Part shown: one piece after another, positions 25,801 through 34,600 of the stretch
Layout: each line of letters opens with the position of its first letter
Position numbering within the stretch: position 1 is the stretch's first letter
From: Tyto alba
Lineage: Eukaryota; Chordata; Aves; Strigiformes; Tytonidae
Assembly: GCF_018691265.1 (NCBI RefSeq)
Contig: NW_024881322.1
Location: forward strand, 7,564,001-7,628,000
DNA: 64,000 nt
Reading direction: 5' to 3'
Translations under genes and position numbers: made by a program
Notes under the pieces: model-generated
Seen by the model: only the letters and a program-made list of their open reading frames with translations
Told to the model about the DNA's origin: nothing
The model's database searches: none

Positions 25801-26766
25801 GAAAACAGCCAGCAGGGCAGAGCACACAGTGCTGCAGGATGGCAGAAAGGATATGAGGGGCTAGTCCCCGTACCATGCTGGTGGTGAGAAGCAAACCTGC
25901 AGCAGCTCCAGGATCTTTATTACCCGCCTGATCCCCGGTATTTGGGTTTGTTCCCCTCTTTCTTCCTCTGCCAGATGCCAGAAACAGCCAAACTGAACAA
26001 GGAATTCGCCTGTGCCTTCATCTTCAAGAACAAGCTGAATGTGCCCATGGACAACTGCAAGCTGCTGGTGGAAGGCTTGGGCATATTTAAGATGTCAACA
26101 TTTGATGAGGGGTAAGGGGATGAACCCAGTATGAAAGGAGCATGGCAGGACTCTGCATTGTTTCTTCTTTTTTTAATTTCCCTTGAAGAAGCAGTTAGGA
26201 GATTTGGACTAACAGCCCTCCTCAAGCCATGTTCGAAACCACGACATCTTTGGGTGCAGTCCACGCAGCAGAAAGACCCACATAGAGGTTGGCAGGCTCA
26301 GGGCATTTGGGCACAACAGGAGCTCTTCCCACATTCCTGCTGTGATGCTGGGTGCTGCCCAGATGGTGTGAACACAGCTGCTTCCTTCAGAGCCAAATTT
26401 AGTTTTCAGGGGTACGGGGATGCCTGGGGAAGGTCCCCAGGATCACCGGGACCACCAGCCAGTGCCACCGTTCCGAGCCCCCCTTGCTGCATGTTGGTCA
26501 TGGGAGAAGGGAAACACTCGCCCTAAATGCACATAGCAGCTATTTCTGTAAGGAAAACGATCTGAAAGCAGCAAATAAGAACCATAACTCATGCTGGGAC
26601 TATTTATTTTTTCGTTCTCCTTAGGGATGTAAAGCCTGGTAAGATCATTAAGTCTGAAATAATATGCACTCCGACAAGACTAGGAGAGAAGAAAATAGTA
26701 GCCAAGCTGACCTCGACCCAGATCAAAGCGATCTCTGCAGTGAAGGCCATCACCATCACCGAGTAG
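10820..26766 (+). CDS. TGM4: TGM4: protein-glutamine gamma-glutamyltransferase 4 (14 coding exons)
   Basis: This is a calcium-dependent transglutaminase, which joins the glutamine side chain of one protein to a lysine or amine of another. The exons are 10820-10835, 16769-16948, 17095-17201, 17536-17665, 18336-18454, 19907-20014, 20534-20708, 21221-21359, 21616-21719, 22585-22836, 23550-23897, 25302-25471, 25975-26111 and 26625-26766. They sum to 2127 nt (708 residues plus stop), and every junction phase agrees. The order is an N-terminal beta-sandwich (about 1-135), a catalytic core (about 135-455) and two C-terminal beta-barrels (about 490-708). The active-site Cys269 sits in YGQCWVFAG, His328 in NFHVW and Asp351 in [10 protein letters not shown]. 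The spacing of 59 and 23 residues is close to that of TGM2 (58 and 23). There is no signal peptide. TGM4 is chosen over other family members because of tail-to-tail synteny with ZDHHC3, the motif FPEGSKEER after the core, and a length near human TGM4 (684). Human TGM4 is prostate-enriched and forms the rodent copulatory plug; its role in birds is not evident here. Exon 1 is the least certain part. Confidence 0.92.
11875..12324. repeat. 225-bp tandem duplication, two copies
   Basis: Copy 1 (11,875-12,099) and copy 2 (12,100 to about 12,324) are almost identical. The visible differences are one A/G change in GTCTATAAG versus GTCTGTAAG, A-run length, and TTCAGGC versus TTCGGGC. The copies abut head to tail, so this is either a recent duplication or a copy made in assembly. 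Confidence 0.95.
12345..12640. promoter_or_regulatory. CpG-rich block in TGM4 intron 1
   Basis: Dense in CG and GC (GCGGGCGGGTGCG, CTCGGCGCGC, CCGCCTCGGATGCGGCGG). It begins where the second copy of the tandem duplication ends. It could be an alternative promoter or enhancer, but no exon can be proven. Confidence 0.4.
14074..14186 (-). repeat. Inverted repeat, left arm
   Basis: The reverse complement aligns with 15,718-15,843. A block of 34 bases (14,083-14,116) is identical to 15,801-15,834 on the opposite strand. The rest is GC-rich and gapped. Confidence 0.85.
14221..14475. repeat. Pentanucleotide array (TTCTA)n then (TTACA)n
   Basis: About 15 units of TTCTA run from 14,224 to about 14,300. 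They switch to about 12 units of TTACA up to about 14,360 and then degrade into related TTGTG, TTATA and TTCTA variants. The unit length stays at five bases throughout. Confidence 0.95.
14800..14823. repeat. 24-bp perfect palindrome with 4-base loop
   Basis: The arms AACAATTAAT and ATTAATTGTT flank the loop TATT. A second copy of the left half (AGGAACAATTAATTATTATT) follows directly. The sequence could extrude as a hairpin. Confidence 0.85.
15230..15860. promoter_or_regulatory. CpG-rich block in TGM4 intron 1
   Basis: GC-rich with many CpG (CCACGGCGCGCCGCGGAGCC near 15,448; GAGGGCGCGGGGATGCCGG near 15,593). Open frames run through it on both strands, as expected from stop-poor GC DNA. It has the look of a CpG island with no assigned transcript. 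Confidence 0.45.
15718..15843 (+). repeat. Inverted repeat, right arm
   Basis: Partner of 14,074-14,186 in the opposite orientation, with about 1.5 kb between the arms. The arm lies inside a CpG-rich block and is followed about 50 bases later by the ATTAT array. Confidence 0.85.
15890..16580. repeat. Long (ATTAT)n-type pentanucleotide array
   Basis: AT-only, mostly TATTA units. It is nearly pure from about 16,240 to 16,410 and degenerate on both sides, with ATTAC and ACTAC variants from 16,415 to 16,545 and a terminal (TA)n. It ends about 190 bases before TGM4 exon 2. Confidence 0.95.
16769..16948 (+). CDS. TGM4: TGM4 exon 2: N-terminal beta-sandwich
   Basis: The acceptor is TTTCCAG and the donor GTAAGT. 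The exon encodes residues 7-65, including IDFL, HHTDEY and the VLRRGQAF motif typical of the transglutaminase N domain. It starts and ends in phase 1. Confidence 0.95.
17095..17201 (+). CDS. TGM4: TGM4 exon 3
   Basis: Encodes residues 66-101 of the N domain, including [13 protein letters not shown]. The acceptor is TTTCCAG and the donor GTAGGG. It ends in phase 0. Intron 3 downstream contains an uninterrupted poly-C run near 17,390-17,406. Confidence 0.93.
17536..17665 (+). CDS. TGM4: TGM4 exon 4
   Basis: Encodes residues 102-144. The diagnostic strings are [18 protein letters not shown] and YLLFNPWCK, which are strongly conserved in the family at the end of the N domain. The donor is GTGAGT and the exon ends in phase 1. 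Confidence 0.95.
18336..18454 (+). CDS. TGM4: TGM4 exon 5
   Basis: Encodes residues 145-184, where the catalytic core begins. It contains [11 protein letters not shown] and KPWNFGQ, both hallmarks of vertebrate transglutaminases. The acceptor has a poly-T tract and TCCAG; the donor is GTAAAA. Confidence 0.95.
19907..20014 (+). CDS. TGM4: TGM4 exon 6
   Basis: Encodes residues 185-220 ([14 protein letters not shown] through SVSRAMSAL), matching the conserved helix and the 'DPV..SRAMSA' region before the active site. Both ends are in phase 0. Confidence 0.95.
20534..20708 (+). CDS. TGM4: TGM4 exon 7: active-site cysteine
   Basis: Encodes residues 221-278. It contains VVMGNWSG, the tandem-tyrosine LQQYY and the nucleophile motif YGQCWVFAG. 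The catalytic Cys269 codon is TGT at 20,678-20,680, and the tryptophan that follows it is kept. It ends in phase 1. Confidence 0.97.
20810..21205 (+). repeat. CR1 LINE 3' fragment in TGM4 intron 7
   Basis: The sequence follows the avian CR1 3' end: GCTCAGCCTGGAGAAGAGAAGG, then TCTAAACATGAGAAAAA, GGTTGCCCAGAGAGGTTG, CTGCTCTAGAGGACC, and a tail of CAACCTGAGTGG with TTTTGTGACCCTGTG. It is in plus orientation, like the gene. The tail ends about 15-18 bases before the exon 8 acceptor. Confidence 0.85.
21221..21359 (+). CDS. TGM4: TGM4 exon 8
   Basis: Encodes residues 279-324, including [23 protein letters not shown] and DSVW. This is the core segment between the catalytic Cys and His. The donor is TCTG|GTACTG, weaker than consensus, but the phase-2 join to exon 9 restores W-N-F-H-V-W exactly. 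The acceptor lies directly after a CR1 end. Confidence 0.94.
21616..21719 (+). CDS. TGM4: TGM4 exon 9: active-site His and Asp
   Basis: Encodes residues 325-359. The catalytic His328 codon is CAT at 21,623-21,625, in [12 protein letters not shown]. The catalytic Asp351 codon is GAT at 21,692-21,694, in [16 protein letters not shown]. It ends in phase 1. Confidence 0.96.
22585..22836 (+). CDS. TGM4: TGM4 exon 10: calcium-binding part of the core
   Basis: Encodes residues 360-443, including [14 protein letters not shown], the acidic [13 protein letters not shown] and [15 protein letters not shown], the region that carries calcium ligands in other transglutaminases. It ends with FPEG split across the junction. 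Confidence 0.95.
23550..23897 (+). CDS. TGM4: TGM4 exon 11: hinge and first beta-barrel
   Basis: Encodes residues 444-559. It starts [12 protein letters not shown], close to human TGM4 at this position. A basic and alanine-rich linker follows, then the barrel strands ([20 protein letters not shown] onward, SYTGKI near the end). The acceptor follows a T run of more than 20 bases. By my recall of the human protein the linker is roughly 20 residues longer in this bird. Confidence 0.92.
25030..25113. repeat. 21-bp minisatellite, four units
   Basis: The unit is GGCTCAGCCACCCTTCCC followed by GTG or CTG. The four units alternate GTG, CTG, GTG, CTG, so the larger period is 42 bases. It lies in TGM4 intron 11. 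Confidence 0.95.
25302..25471 (+). CDS. TGM4: TGM4 exon 12: first barrel, end
   Basis: Encodes residues 560-616 ([16 protein letters not shown] through FEYPPITIQ). The FEYP motif before the second barrel is typical of the family. It ends in phase 0 with donor GTGAGG. A 21-bp minisatellite lies about 190 bases upstream. Confidence 0.94.
25975..26111 (+). CDS. TGM4: TGM4 exon 13: second barrel
   Basis: Encodes residues 617-661, including the common 'FKN.L..PM..CKL.VEG.G' pattern of the last transglutaminase domain. The donor is GTAAGG and the exon ends in phase 2. Confidence 0.95.
26625..26766 (+). CDS. TGM4: TGM4 exon 14: C-terminus and stop
   Basis: Encodes residues 662-708 and the TAG stop at 26,764-26,766. 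It contains [15 protein letters not shown] and ends AVKAITITE. The 3' UTR is short, about 210 bases. Confidence 0.96.
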
Positions 26767-26957
26767 GACCTGCGCCTTGGCGGGCTGTAAACGGCGGCCT
26801 CGCCGAATGCGCAGCACCGCTGTGTGTCTCAGGCACTTCTTGCCTCCTTATTTGCTAAATAGTACTCTAGAAGTAAAGCGCAAAAATCCCATTAAGCTAA
26901 GGGAATGAAACTGACTTAAAAGGGCACGGTTGCATTGATTGCAGTTAATTGTGATTC

Positions 26958-26963
26958 AATAAA
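26958..26963 (+). terminator. TGM4: TGM4 polyadenylation signal AATAAA
   Basis: AATAAA lies 192 bases after the stop. A GT-rich stretch (TGTGTGCTTGGGTTGG) follows about 15-30 bases later, the usual downstream element, so cleavage is expected near 26,980. Confidence 0.85.
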
Positions 26964-26966
26964 GAT

Positions 26967-28264
26967 GGTTAAAATCGACTGTGTGCTTGGGTTGGATGGT
27001 ATGGCCGGGTTGGGATGGCTCCGAACCTGCGAGGGGACGTTCCCACCTCAGGCCAGGGACCGGAGCTCACGAAGGCGCCAGCGTCAGCCGGCGGTGGGGG
27101 TGAGCCCGGGGGTGTTGTGCAGCCCCTCGGATACCAGGGCCAGCAGTGCTGTGGCTGGGAGGCCCCCAGGGACCTCACCACACCACAGGCTGCTGCGCGG
27201 CAAAAGGGAAGTTTTAAGCAAATCCCTCCCGGGTGATTCCCTCTCCCTCCCAGCTAGCCAGCTGGGGAATGTACCGGCTTGCACCTTTTTTTGTCTTTAG
27301 ACAACAAAAAGAGCAAACCTAGCACAGTCTCCCCAAACACCGTTTTTCATACCTTTTCTTCCTACCCCACCCAATTTCTTTTGGGGGGTTTTCAGGCATT
27401 TGTGGAAGGAGTACCATCTCCAGCAGCACTAACCGTGCTTCCCTAGTAATGTGTAACTTCCACCCCTTCACCCCGAACGCTGCAGGATTTACAGGTAGGA
27501 CCTTGATGGTGGCGTGTGCATCTGGAGCATTTCCAGCCATGGTCATGTCGAAGGAGACAACAACTGTGCACAGCTGGAGCCCGCTGCTGTGCTGCACACC
27601 CCAGCACCTCCTGAGCCGGCTGGCAGCAAGGGATTGCTCTGCCCCATGGCATCACCATGACGTGGCCAGCAGCTGTCAGGCACTGGGGTTTCCAGCATTT
27701 CTGTGAGGAAAGAGGAAACTGAGCCATGTGGTAGTATAGGGGGTTATTTATTTAAAAGGCAAATCCTCAAGCTTTAGGGCTGTGGAGTGGAAAAAAGAAG
27801 TGGTGACTACACTTGGTTATGTGCCAGCTCACAGAAGGGGAGGGGGAAGAAGGGGAAGAGGAAGGGGAGGAGGAAGAAAGAGAAGAGGAAGAAAGGGAAG
27901 AGGAAAAAAGGGAAGAGGAAAAAAGGGAAGAGGAAAAAAGGGAAGGGGGGAAAAGGGAAGAGGGGAAAAGGGAAGAGGGGAAAAGGGAGCATGAAAACAA
28001 AACAAAACAAAACAAAACAACATTTTGACCCCTCCCTTGTGTTTCAAACCCTGGAGGAGTGCCCAGGCAACTGCTGGGCCACAAAAGGTGGTCTGGCTGC
28101 CCCAGCCCCAGCCGCCCCCCTGCCCATGGGGTCCCAGCACCCTGTGGCAGGGCTGGGTCCCCACAAGGCCATCTCCTGTGGTGGCACGGCGGGGAGCAGG
28201 AGCCCCTCTCTGCAGGCAGAGCGGGTGCAGGGTGCCCGCGGGGAAGGGAGGAGCAGGTGGTCCT
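26967..28264. other. Convergent intergenic spacer TGM4-ZDHHC3
   Basis: About 1.3 kb between the ends of two genes that converge. It holds the purine tract and an (AAAAC)n run and no exon. A minus-strand AATAAA at 27,747-27,752 could be a second, more distal end for ZDHHC3. Confidence 0.6.
27833..27989. repeat. 157-bp uninterrupted polypurine tract
   Basis: Every base on the plus strand is A or G. Internal units such as GGAAGAGGAAAAAAG repeat several times. It is followed at about 27,993-28,021 by (AAAAC)n. Confidence 0.97.
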
Positions 28265-31200
28265 TGGCAGATGAAGTATTAGTTCTTTAATAAGTACAAT
28301 AATGGCCAGAGGCATAAAAAGGAATTACAAACAGCAAAATATATATATTTACAAAACTGTATTCTTTACTTGCATAGAAAATCTGCTGTAGAAGACACCA
28401 GATACGAAGTATAAGTACGCTTTCCACGTCCGCCGTGACCCTGTCCATCACGTATTGACACCCCATGCCGGAGCAGGGCTGGGATCTCTAGCAGACCATG
28501 TCACACTGAGCAGTGTAGGGGGAGCACCCTCCCTGGCCCCCCCCCCGTGTTTGTGGCACCACAAGCGTGCTCTCAAAGAGCACCTTCCCTGGGGCCCGGC
28601 GAGCCAGCCGGGACCATAGCAGCATGGCCTGAAGACAAAAGGCACAATTTAACAAGGGGCAAGGAGTGCGTGGAGGGAAGGAAAACGGTGGGTTTGGTTT
28701 CAATTTCATGAAAATCACATTTGGTCTCAAGCTACCAGGTAGTCATGAAAGAAGGAAGTTTATGTTAGAGCTGTGGCTAAAACCGTTTTCCAACTTGTGA
28801 AGACTCTTGCAATTTCTGGCAGTTGCCACACTGTACCGAGACAGAGAGGAGCACCAAGGGGTACTGGGACTTGGTTGGGGGCGAGGGAGAAGAGGAGGAT
28901 GAGGGAGACCGACAGCCCAGAGACACCAGAACTGATTTGCTGGATGTAGGAAGTCATCCCACCAGGCTTTGGTGGGCACCAGAGCCGGGGCTGGGCTGGC
29001 TGCCCACGGCTCTGGGTAAGGCACAGGGACATGTCCCCGTCTCTCACTCGGACCGTAACCGCGCTATGGGAGGGAGGGAGGTGGCCATTCCGACTCTCAC
29101 CTTCCTCTTCACACTGCTTTTCCTTCTCAGCTATTAAAAAAAAAAAAAAAAAAAAAAAAACAAAAAACCAAACCTAGAACTGCCAGCACCTGAGGAACAA
29201 CACGGGAGGTGGGAAACAGAAGCGAAGGATGCCTCTTCTCGTGACGAGGTGAACCAGCTTTGAGAGCGAAGGAGGAAAGGCGCTGCCTCCGTCCATGCCT
29301 ACCTGAAGCCACGTAAGAGGGGTCCACGTCCTGAGGAGCATCACCAAAACGCAGTGCGAGGGGGTCCCTCCCAATCTGAGACCCCCATGTGCCTGCCTCA
29401 AGGTGATTTTCAGCCGTTAACTGGTTTCTCCCCGTGGGACGCTGTAGCACCATTCCCACTGCAGACACGGCACCTGCGGCAGGGATGTGAACTGGGTGCA
29501 GAGGCCGAGCAGCAAGCCAAAATTAGAAAACATGAGCTAAAAAGGGTACTCTTGCTTTTCCTACTTCAACATCCCTACTGCTCCCTATAGGGAAATCCTT
29601 TACAGATCTGTGTCTGCCCCTGATGTCCCTTTGCTGTGGGACGCTGACAGAGAGGAACATAGGCTGGTGCAGAAGGAGGAGAGCTCCTTCCCTCACTATC
29701 ACACTGCTGCACTGGGAAAGACATTCAAGACCTCATGTCTAAATGACACGAGAGGACACCTCAATTCCCCCCAGATGCAGGGTGTTTCCCTTTACTAAAA
29801 AGGTTTGTATAAATACACAGTTCCTAATGATTTTTTCTAAATCTATTTTTCATTGACAAAAGAGGAGACATCCAGAGGGGTTAGGGGATGGGATGACTGT
29901 TTGGAAATACCCCTGGGGTTTTAGCCAAGCTGTGCTCCTAACAGTCACGGCATTCCACTTGTTCCCAGACACTTTGCCAGGAAAAGGGACTGCTGTGGCA
30001 GAGGACAAGTCCGAGAGATAATCCCATCCTTCCCCAGTAGCCCTGAATGTCACACAATTAATTCTTATTAAGATACTTTTCTAGGGGGAAAAAAGAAAAA
30101 AAAATGTACAAATTTAATTTGGTATTGCTTCTATAAATAGTAAAAACTTCATATAGGTCTTTCACAATACCATGCTTTCATCCTCAAAACTCCTTTCTCT
30201 TACTTTCGAGAGGAAGCAATTATCTTTGGTCTGCATTACAGGGGAGGGGGAGATAAAATCAGGCATGTCCTGTGGGGGAAAACCAGGAGCACGTGTCTAA
30301 TATCCTGCAAAATTTACTGACCATTAAGCTAAGGGAGACAACAGGAAGGAAAAAAAAAAAAAAATTAAAACCAACCTAAATTAAAACTACACTGACATCT
30401 AGAGCATGCCAGATGTTTGTAGCGTATCTGAATGCAGCGGCTAGCATCACCTCTGCAAGACTTTGCTGCAACTATTGCCACCCGCAGTGACACCTTCCTT
30501 GAGCGATGCATCTTCCCTCTGTGGGTTCACCAACGTTTACCAGGAGCTAGCTGCAAAATTAGTGTTAGGAAACTCTGCCTAATGGCAAGTACTAATAGTA
30601 CAACGTTAAACACCAGTGAGATTAAGAGGCAATATTCATTCTCAACTAATTCTAATTATCAAGAAAAAAAAAAAAAAAAGAGCGACATCTAAATTAGACA
30701 AGTTAAATGGAGAGAGCCAGTACCTCCACCAGCAGGCTGCTCACGTCTCCCTCTTCTTCTTCGACCGCAGAAATAGCCCCGGTGCCTGGCCTGGACCAGC
30801 TGCCTGCTTTCTGGGCTGCAGAGTTCGGCCAGGCAGCTCCCTCCCCACACCTCCTACGTGCCAGCGAACCGCGGCCCCGGGGCCAAAGACTCCCCCCACC
30901 AGCAGCTCGACAGCCCGGCCAATACTTGCCCGCTCCCGGCTGTGCTGGCCACAGCCCGCCGGCTCCGACAAGCAGCGCCAGCCTTGGGCAGCCCCACAAG
31001 CACAGAGGGTTAAAATCTACCCCTGGAGATAAGTCAGAGCTCAAAGGAATTACAGACAGGGTGAGCTCGCCCATCTGCTACGGCCATAGCCCCGTGCCCC
31101 CCCTCTGCTAACACCTGAGCACCAGCAGCTTTCATAATCCAGAGGCAGCATCCATGGGATGAGCCAAGAAGGATGTGTTTTTCAAGGAAACCTTTAGAGC

Positions 31201-31611
31201 TGGGCTAATCTGGCCATTGCACAGGATTTATCATTTAGCCCTCCAAAAGGCTAAAAACAAAAGATGAACCAGACTCCTTAGGACTGCACGTTTCTGGGAG
31301 CTGGGACCAACCTATCCGACAGTTATAAACTTTCCTTAAAGGACAAATAAGAAAAGCTCAGTAAAGCAGTTGACGCAAGTCCAGAAAGGAGCTTACGGAT
31401 CTCATCACTTACAAAGCTTTCTCTGGAGATTTGCATTGCTTCTGCTAGTGCTGTTCCTGGCTTCCAGATAAATACTCCTGATTTTCTCAATGCACCAAAA
31501 GTATGTTAAAAAACAACCCCTCAAATCTCCAGCGCAAGTAATTACTTAAAAAAAAAAACAAAAAAACCAAACACCTGAAAGCTGCTCCTGACATTGTGGA
31601 GGATGCTTTGC
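28265..31611 (-). other. ZDHHC3: ZDHHC3 distal 3' UTR (long isoform)
   Basis: A non-coding stretch directly after the distal stop codon, read on the minus strand. Its low end looks like a typical 3' UTR end, with AT-rich sequence, TTTGTAAATATATATATTTTG and an ATTAAA signal. No coding frame of interest lies within it. The 3.3-kb length is inferred. Confidence 0.5.
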
Positions 31612-34600
31612 TTATTCCTGTAACATTTGGACGGCAACATCTCGAGCGAGAAACTGCTCGATTTCTTCTTGGGACATTATTGCAGACGCAGGAGCGGCTG
31701 CCGCCGCTTCGGCCGGCGCTGGGCTCTTGCAGTTCAGGTTCGAAAAAGGGTTGAACCAACCCAAAGAGAAGGCACCACCGAATGCCAGCTTCATTCCTTC
31801 CCAGCCGCTGATCTTCTCCCAGGTTGGCTTCTGATTTTTAAGACGCTCAATACCCTGCAAGAAGAGAAGAGTTTTGGGTCGTCTCACTTTTCGAGCAGGT
31901 ATTTGGGCACCAACCGCTGTAGCACGTGCAAAGCTGCCTGTCTACAGCCAACGTGTTTTTCACATTTTAGTTAACAATGAAGACAGACATCCTGCGTTAC
32001 TGCGAGTTTCACCCCCAAATTTAACAACGAAACCCTAAAAAAAAGACCAAATTAGTAGACACTCTGAATCTCGGTGACTTATTTCAGTATCAGTTGCTAT
32101 TGATCTTTACGGTAAAGAGATGGCTTCTTAAAAGCCTTCCTTTTTGGAAATGGACATCTTCTCCCACTGCTTTTTGCATCCCTCCAAAGAGTAATAAAAT
32201 ACAATTAGAACTTAAAATTTCACCTTATTTGGGCATTTTTACAATAGTTCAGATACAGACGAAATCGTGCAACTTTTTCCAGTGATCAGGCATTTACCAC
32301 CGCCATATCTAGGCTTGTCAGCAGAAAGTGACATAAGAACAAGCTGACTCTGTGCCAATTAAGAGCAAATATCGAAGAACACAATTTCCAATTTAACAAA
32401 CTGTCAAAGACAAATCACAATGGAAGCCAGATACCCGCTGGGAGGTGAGGAAATCTGTATGGGTGGAAGTGGAGGCTTCAAAATGGGACTGGAGCCTTGG
32501 CCAGACAATGTTCTGATTTATTCTCCGAGAATATCACTTTTAGTAAAGCAAATATTTTGACTGTATTTAAATAACAGATGCATCAAATTTGGGTAGTGAC
32601 ACTTTTTTTTTTCTGGTAGTCTTCTCCATGTAGAAATAAGGAACTAAGAATATTTTTTTAAGGCTTCCCCTACATGAAATAGGGCGCAATTTTTTAGGCC
32701 CATCTTCTGTATCATGTAAGAGAGAATCCAGATCTACAGCTGCATATGATACGCTCACAGCGATATACAAGTGACCACGGAGAAACTCTGGTCTTAGAGA
32801 AACAAGGATACTGGATCCAAGTTTTAAGACGCTCAAGGAAAGAAAAAAAAAAAATGAGCAAATTCAGTTAAAACCATTTAAAAGAGCAGTTTTAGAAGAG
32901 CTAGATGAAAAATACACTTGTCACCTCCTAATTCTGCCGATTTTCCCTAACAACCCACAAAACATTTCAAAGTTTTGCAGGAGGGGAAATGAATAAACGC
33001 AACGGCTCAGCAGCACCGCAGCTGCACTCGGAGCAAGCCTTATAAATAACACAACATTTCAAAGGAGAGGCAGCTCAGTCGTGCAATAACGTTGAGTCAG
33101 CACGAGCAGGCCCAGGGAGAAAACACACCATAAACTGAAGAATTACGTGCAAAGCTTCTGTGAGCTTCATTCATGCCCCGTTTCTTCTGCTGACTTCGGA
33201 GAAACCCAGGGAGTTTGCAGAGAGAAATGACGCAATGCCAGAATCGAGGTCTTCGGGGATGCAATTCGGGGAAGAACTCAAGCCCTGACGGACAGACGCG
33301 CCCCTTGCAAGGCGAAGCGCAGGCACGCGTCCCTCCGCTCCGCTCCCCAGCTTGCAGGCGCGCGGGCTCGACTGCTTTGGAGAGGGAAAATCCCTTGCCC
33401 TGGGACGCGGCCCTGGGTGCCGGCGCTGGCAGGGCCCGTCCTTACCTCCCCGCCGGGCAAGCCGGGAGAGGAGCAGCGCTCGCGGGCAGCGGAGCGGAGC
33501 CTCGGCAAAGCATTCCCTAGCACTAGCCTGCGCTTCTCCTCCGGGACACTCCGGTTCCAGCTGCGCAACCAGGAGGCAGACGCTTTTGCCGCTTCGAGCA
33601 GGAGACCTCCTTTGGTGGTCGGCCGCTCCTTGGCAAACTGCAGAGGTTCCTAACGCGTTAGTAACCAACCGGCACCGTGGCCGCGGCGTTTATTGCGTGA
33701 GTATCTGGAGAGAAGGAAAACAAGTAGCACGGGGCAGGGGGAGAAAGAGACACCAAGCATTTAAACCCTTCCCTGGCAGCACAAGCCTCAACCCTGCCCC
33801 CAGCCACGCGCGGAATCCATTTTGGTCCACGCTGGCATCTAGATCGGGAATAAAGATCTTGAACGTCTCTGGGCAGCAACCCCTCTCTGCCCTCCCCAGA
33901 AATACATCGTTCGCCTCCTCTGAGCCGGCCCAGCAAGGTCAGGCTGAGGTCGTCCTAATACCAGATTAGGGAGCAGTTAATCAGAGCAGGCCAGGGCAGT
34001 ACTTCCTCTCTCCCAGCCTGACCTCGCTCATCGCTTCAGGGCAGGTATTGGAAATGAGGAGAAGTTTTAAAAAGTGTATCCTGCTCTGATTTTGGCTGCC
34101 CGCCACACAGTCAGTAAGGCATGACATTTCGCCTTAAAAAAAAGAAAAATTTAAGGGGGACGGAAGGAATGCACAACTGTTGAAGACATTTCATTACTGT
34201 ATAAAGAAAACTTCTTTTAAAATATATAAACTCAAAATTTCTCACTAGTTTTTTTGACAGTGAGAATTTTGTGTTTCATATTAAACCAACATTTTTTTTT
34301 TTTTTTCCCCCATCATGCCCCTGTTTCACTTTGACAAAAAAGTGCTCGGAAACCATCATTTGTCACTATTCCAAATTACATAATTTTGAACACATACTGA
34401 AAAAAGACGACATGCACAGATGTCCCGGGCTGAGTGAGTGGTGGAGTTTTTTTGGTGGCAGGGGAGGGGGCTATCGGGGCGGCCCCCTGTGAGATGAGTG
34501 CGATTCACTTACTCCACGTAGCATCAGTCGCATGATGTGTCGAGGGGACCCCTCCATACCAAAGAAATATAAAATACTGGAAGCTCCCACTCCAGTAAGA

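Larger units (their letters stand above)
16949..26624 (+). other. TGM4: TGM4 introns 2-13
   Basis: The introns are about 150 to 1,450 bases long and contain no other gene. Contents seen are a poly-C run in intron 3 (about 17,390-17,406), T-rich/G-rich simple DNA in intron 5 (about 19,165-19,235), the CR1 end in intron 7, A or T runs near 22,371, 23,167, 23,520, 24,575 and 24,710, and a minisatellite in intron 11. Confidence 0.8.

Noticed and set aside
27787..28290. Lysine/glutamate-rich frames over the purine tract
   Set aside because: All three plus frames are open because the tract has few stops. The residues only mirror the GA repeats.
33352..33969. 205-residue plus-strand frame in the intragenic CpG island
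   Set aside because: No family motif and no ATG at the proposed start; it runs from island to ordinary intron without splice signals.
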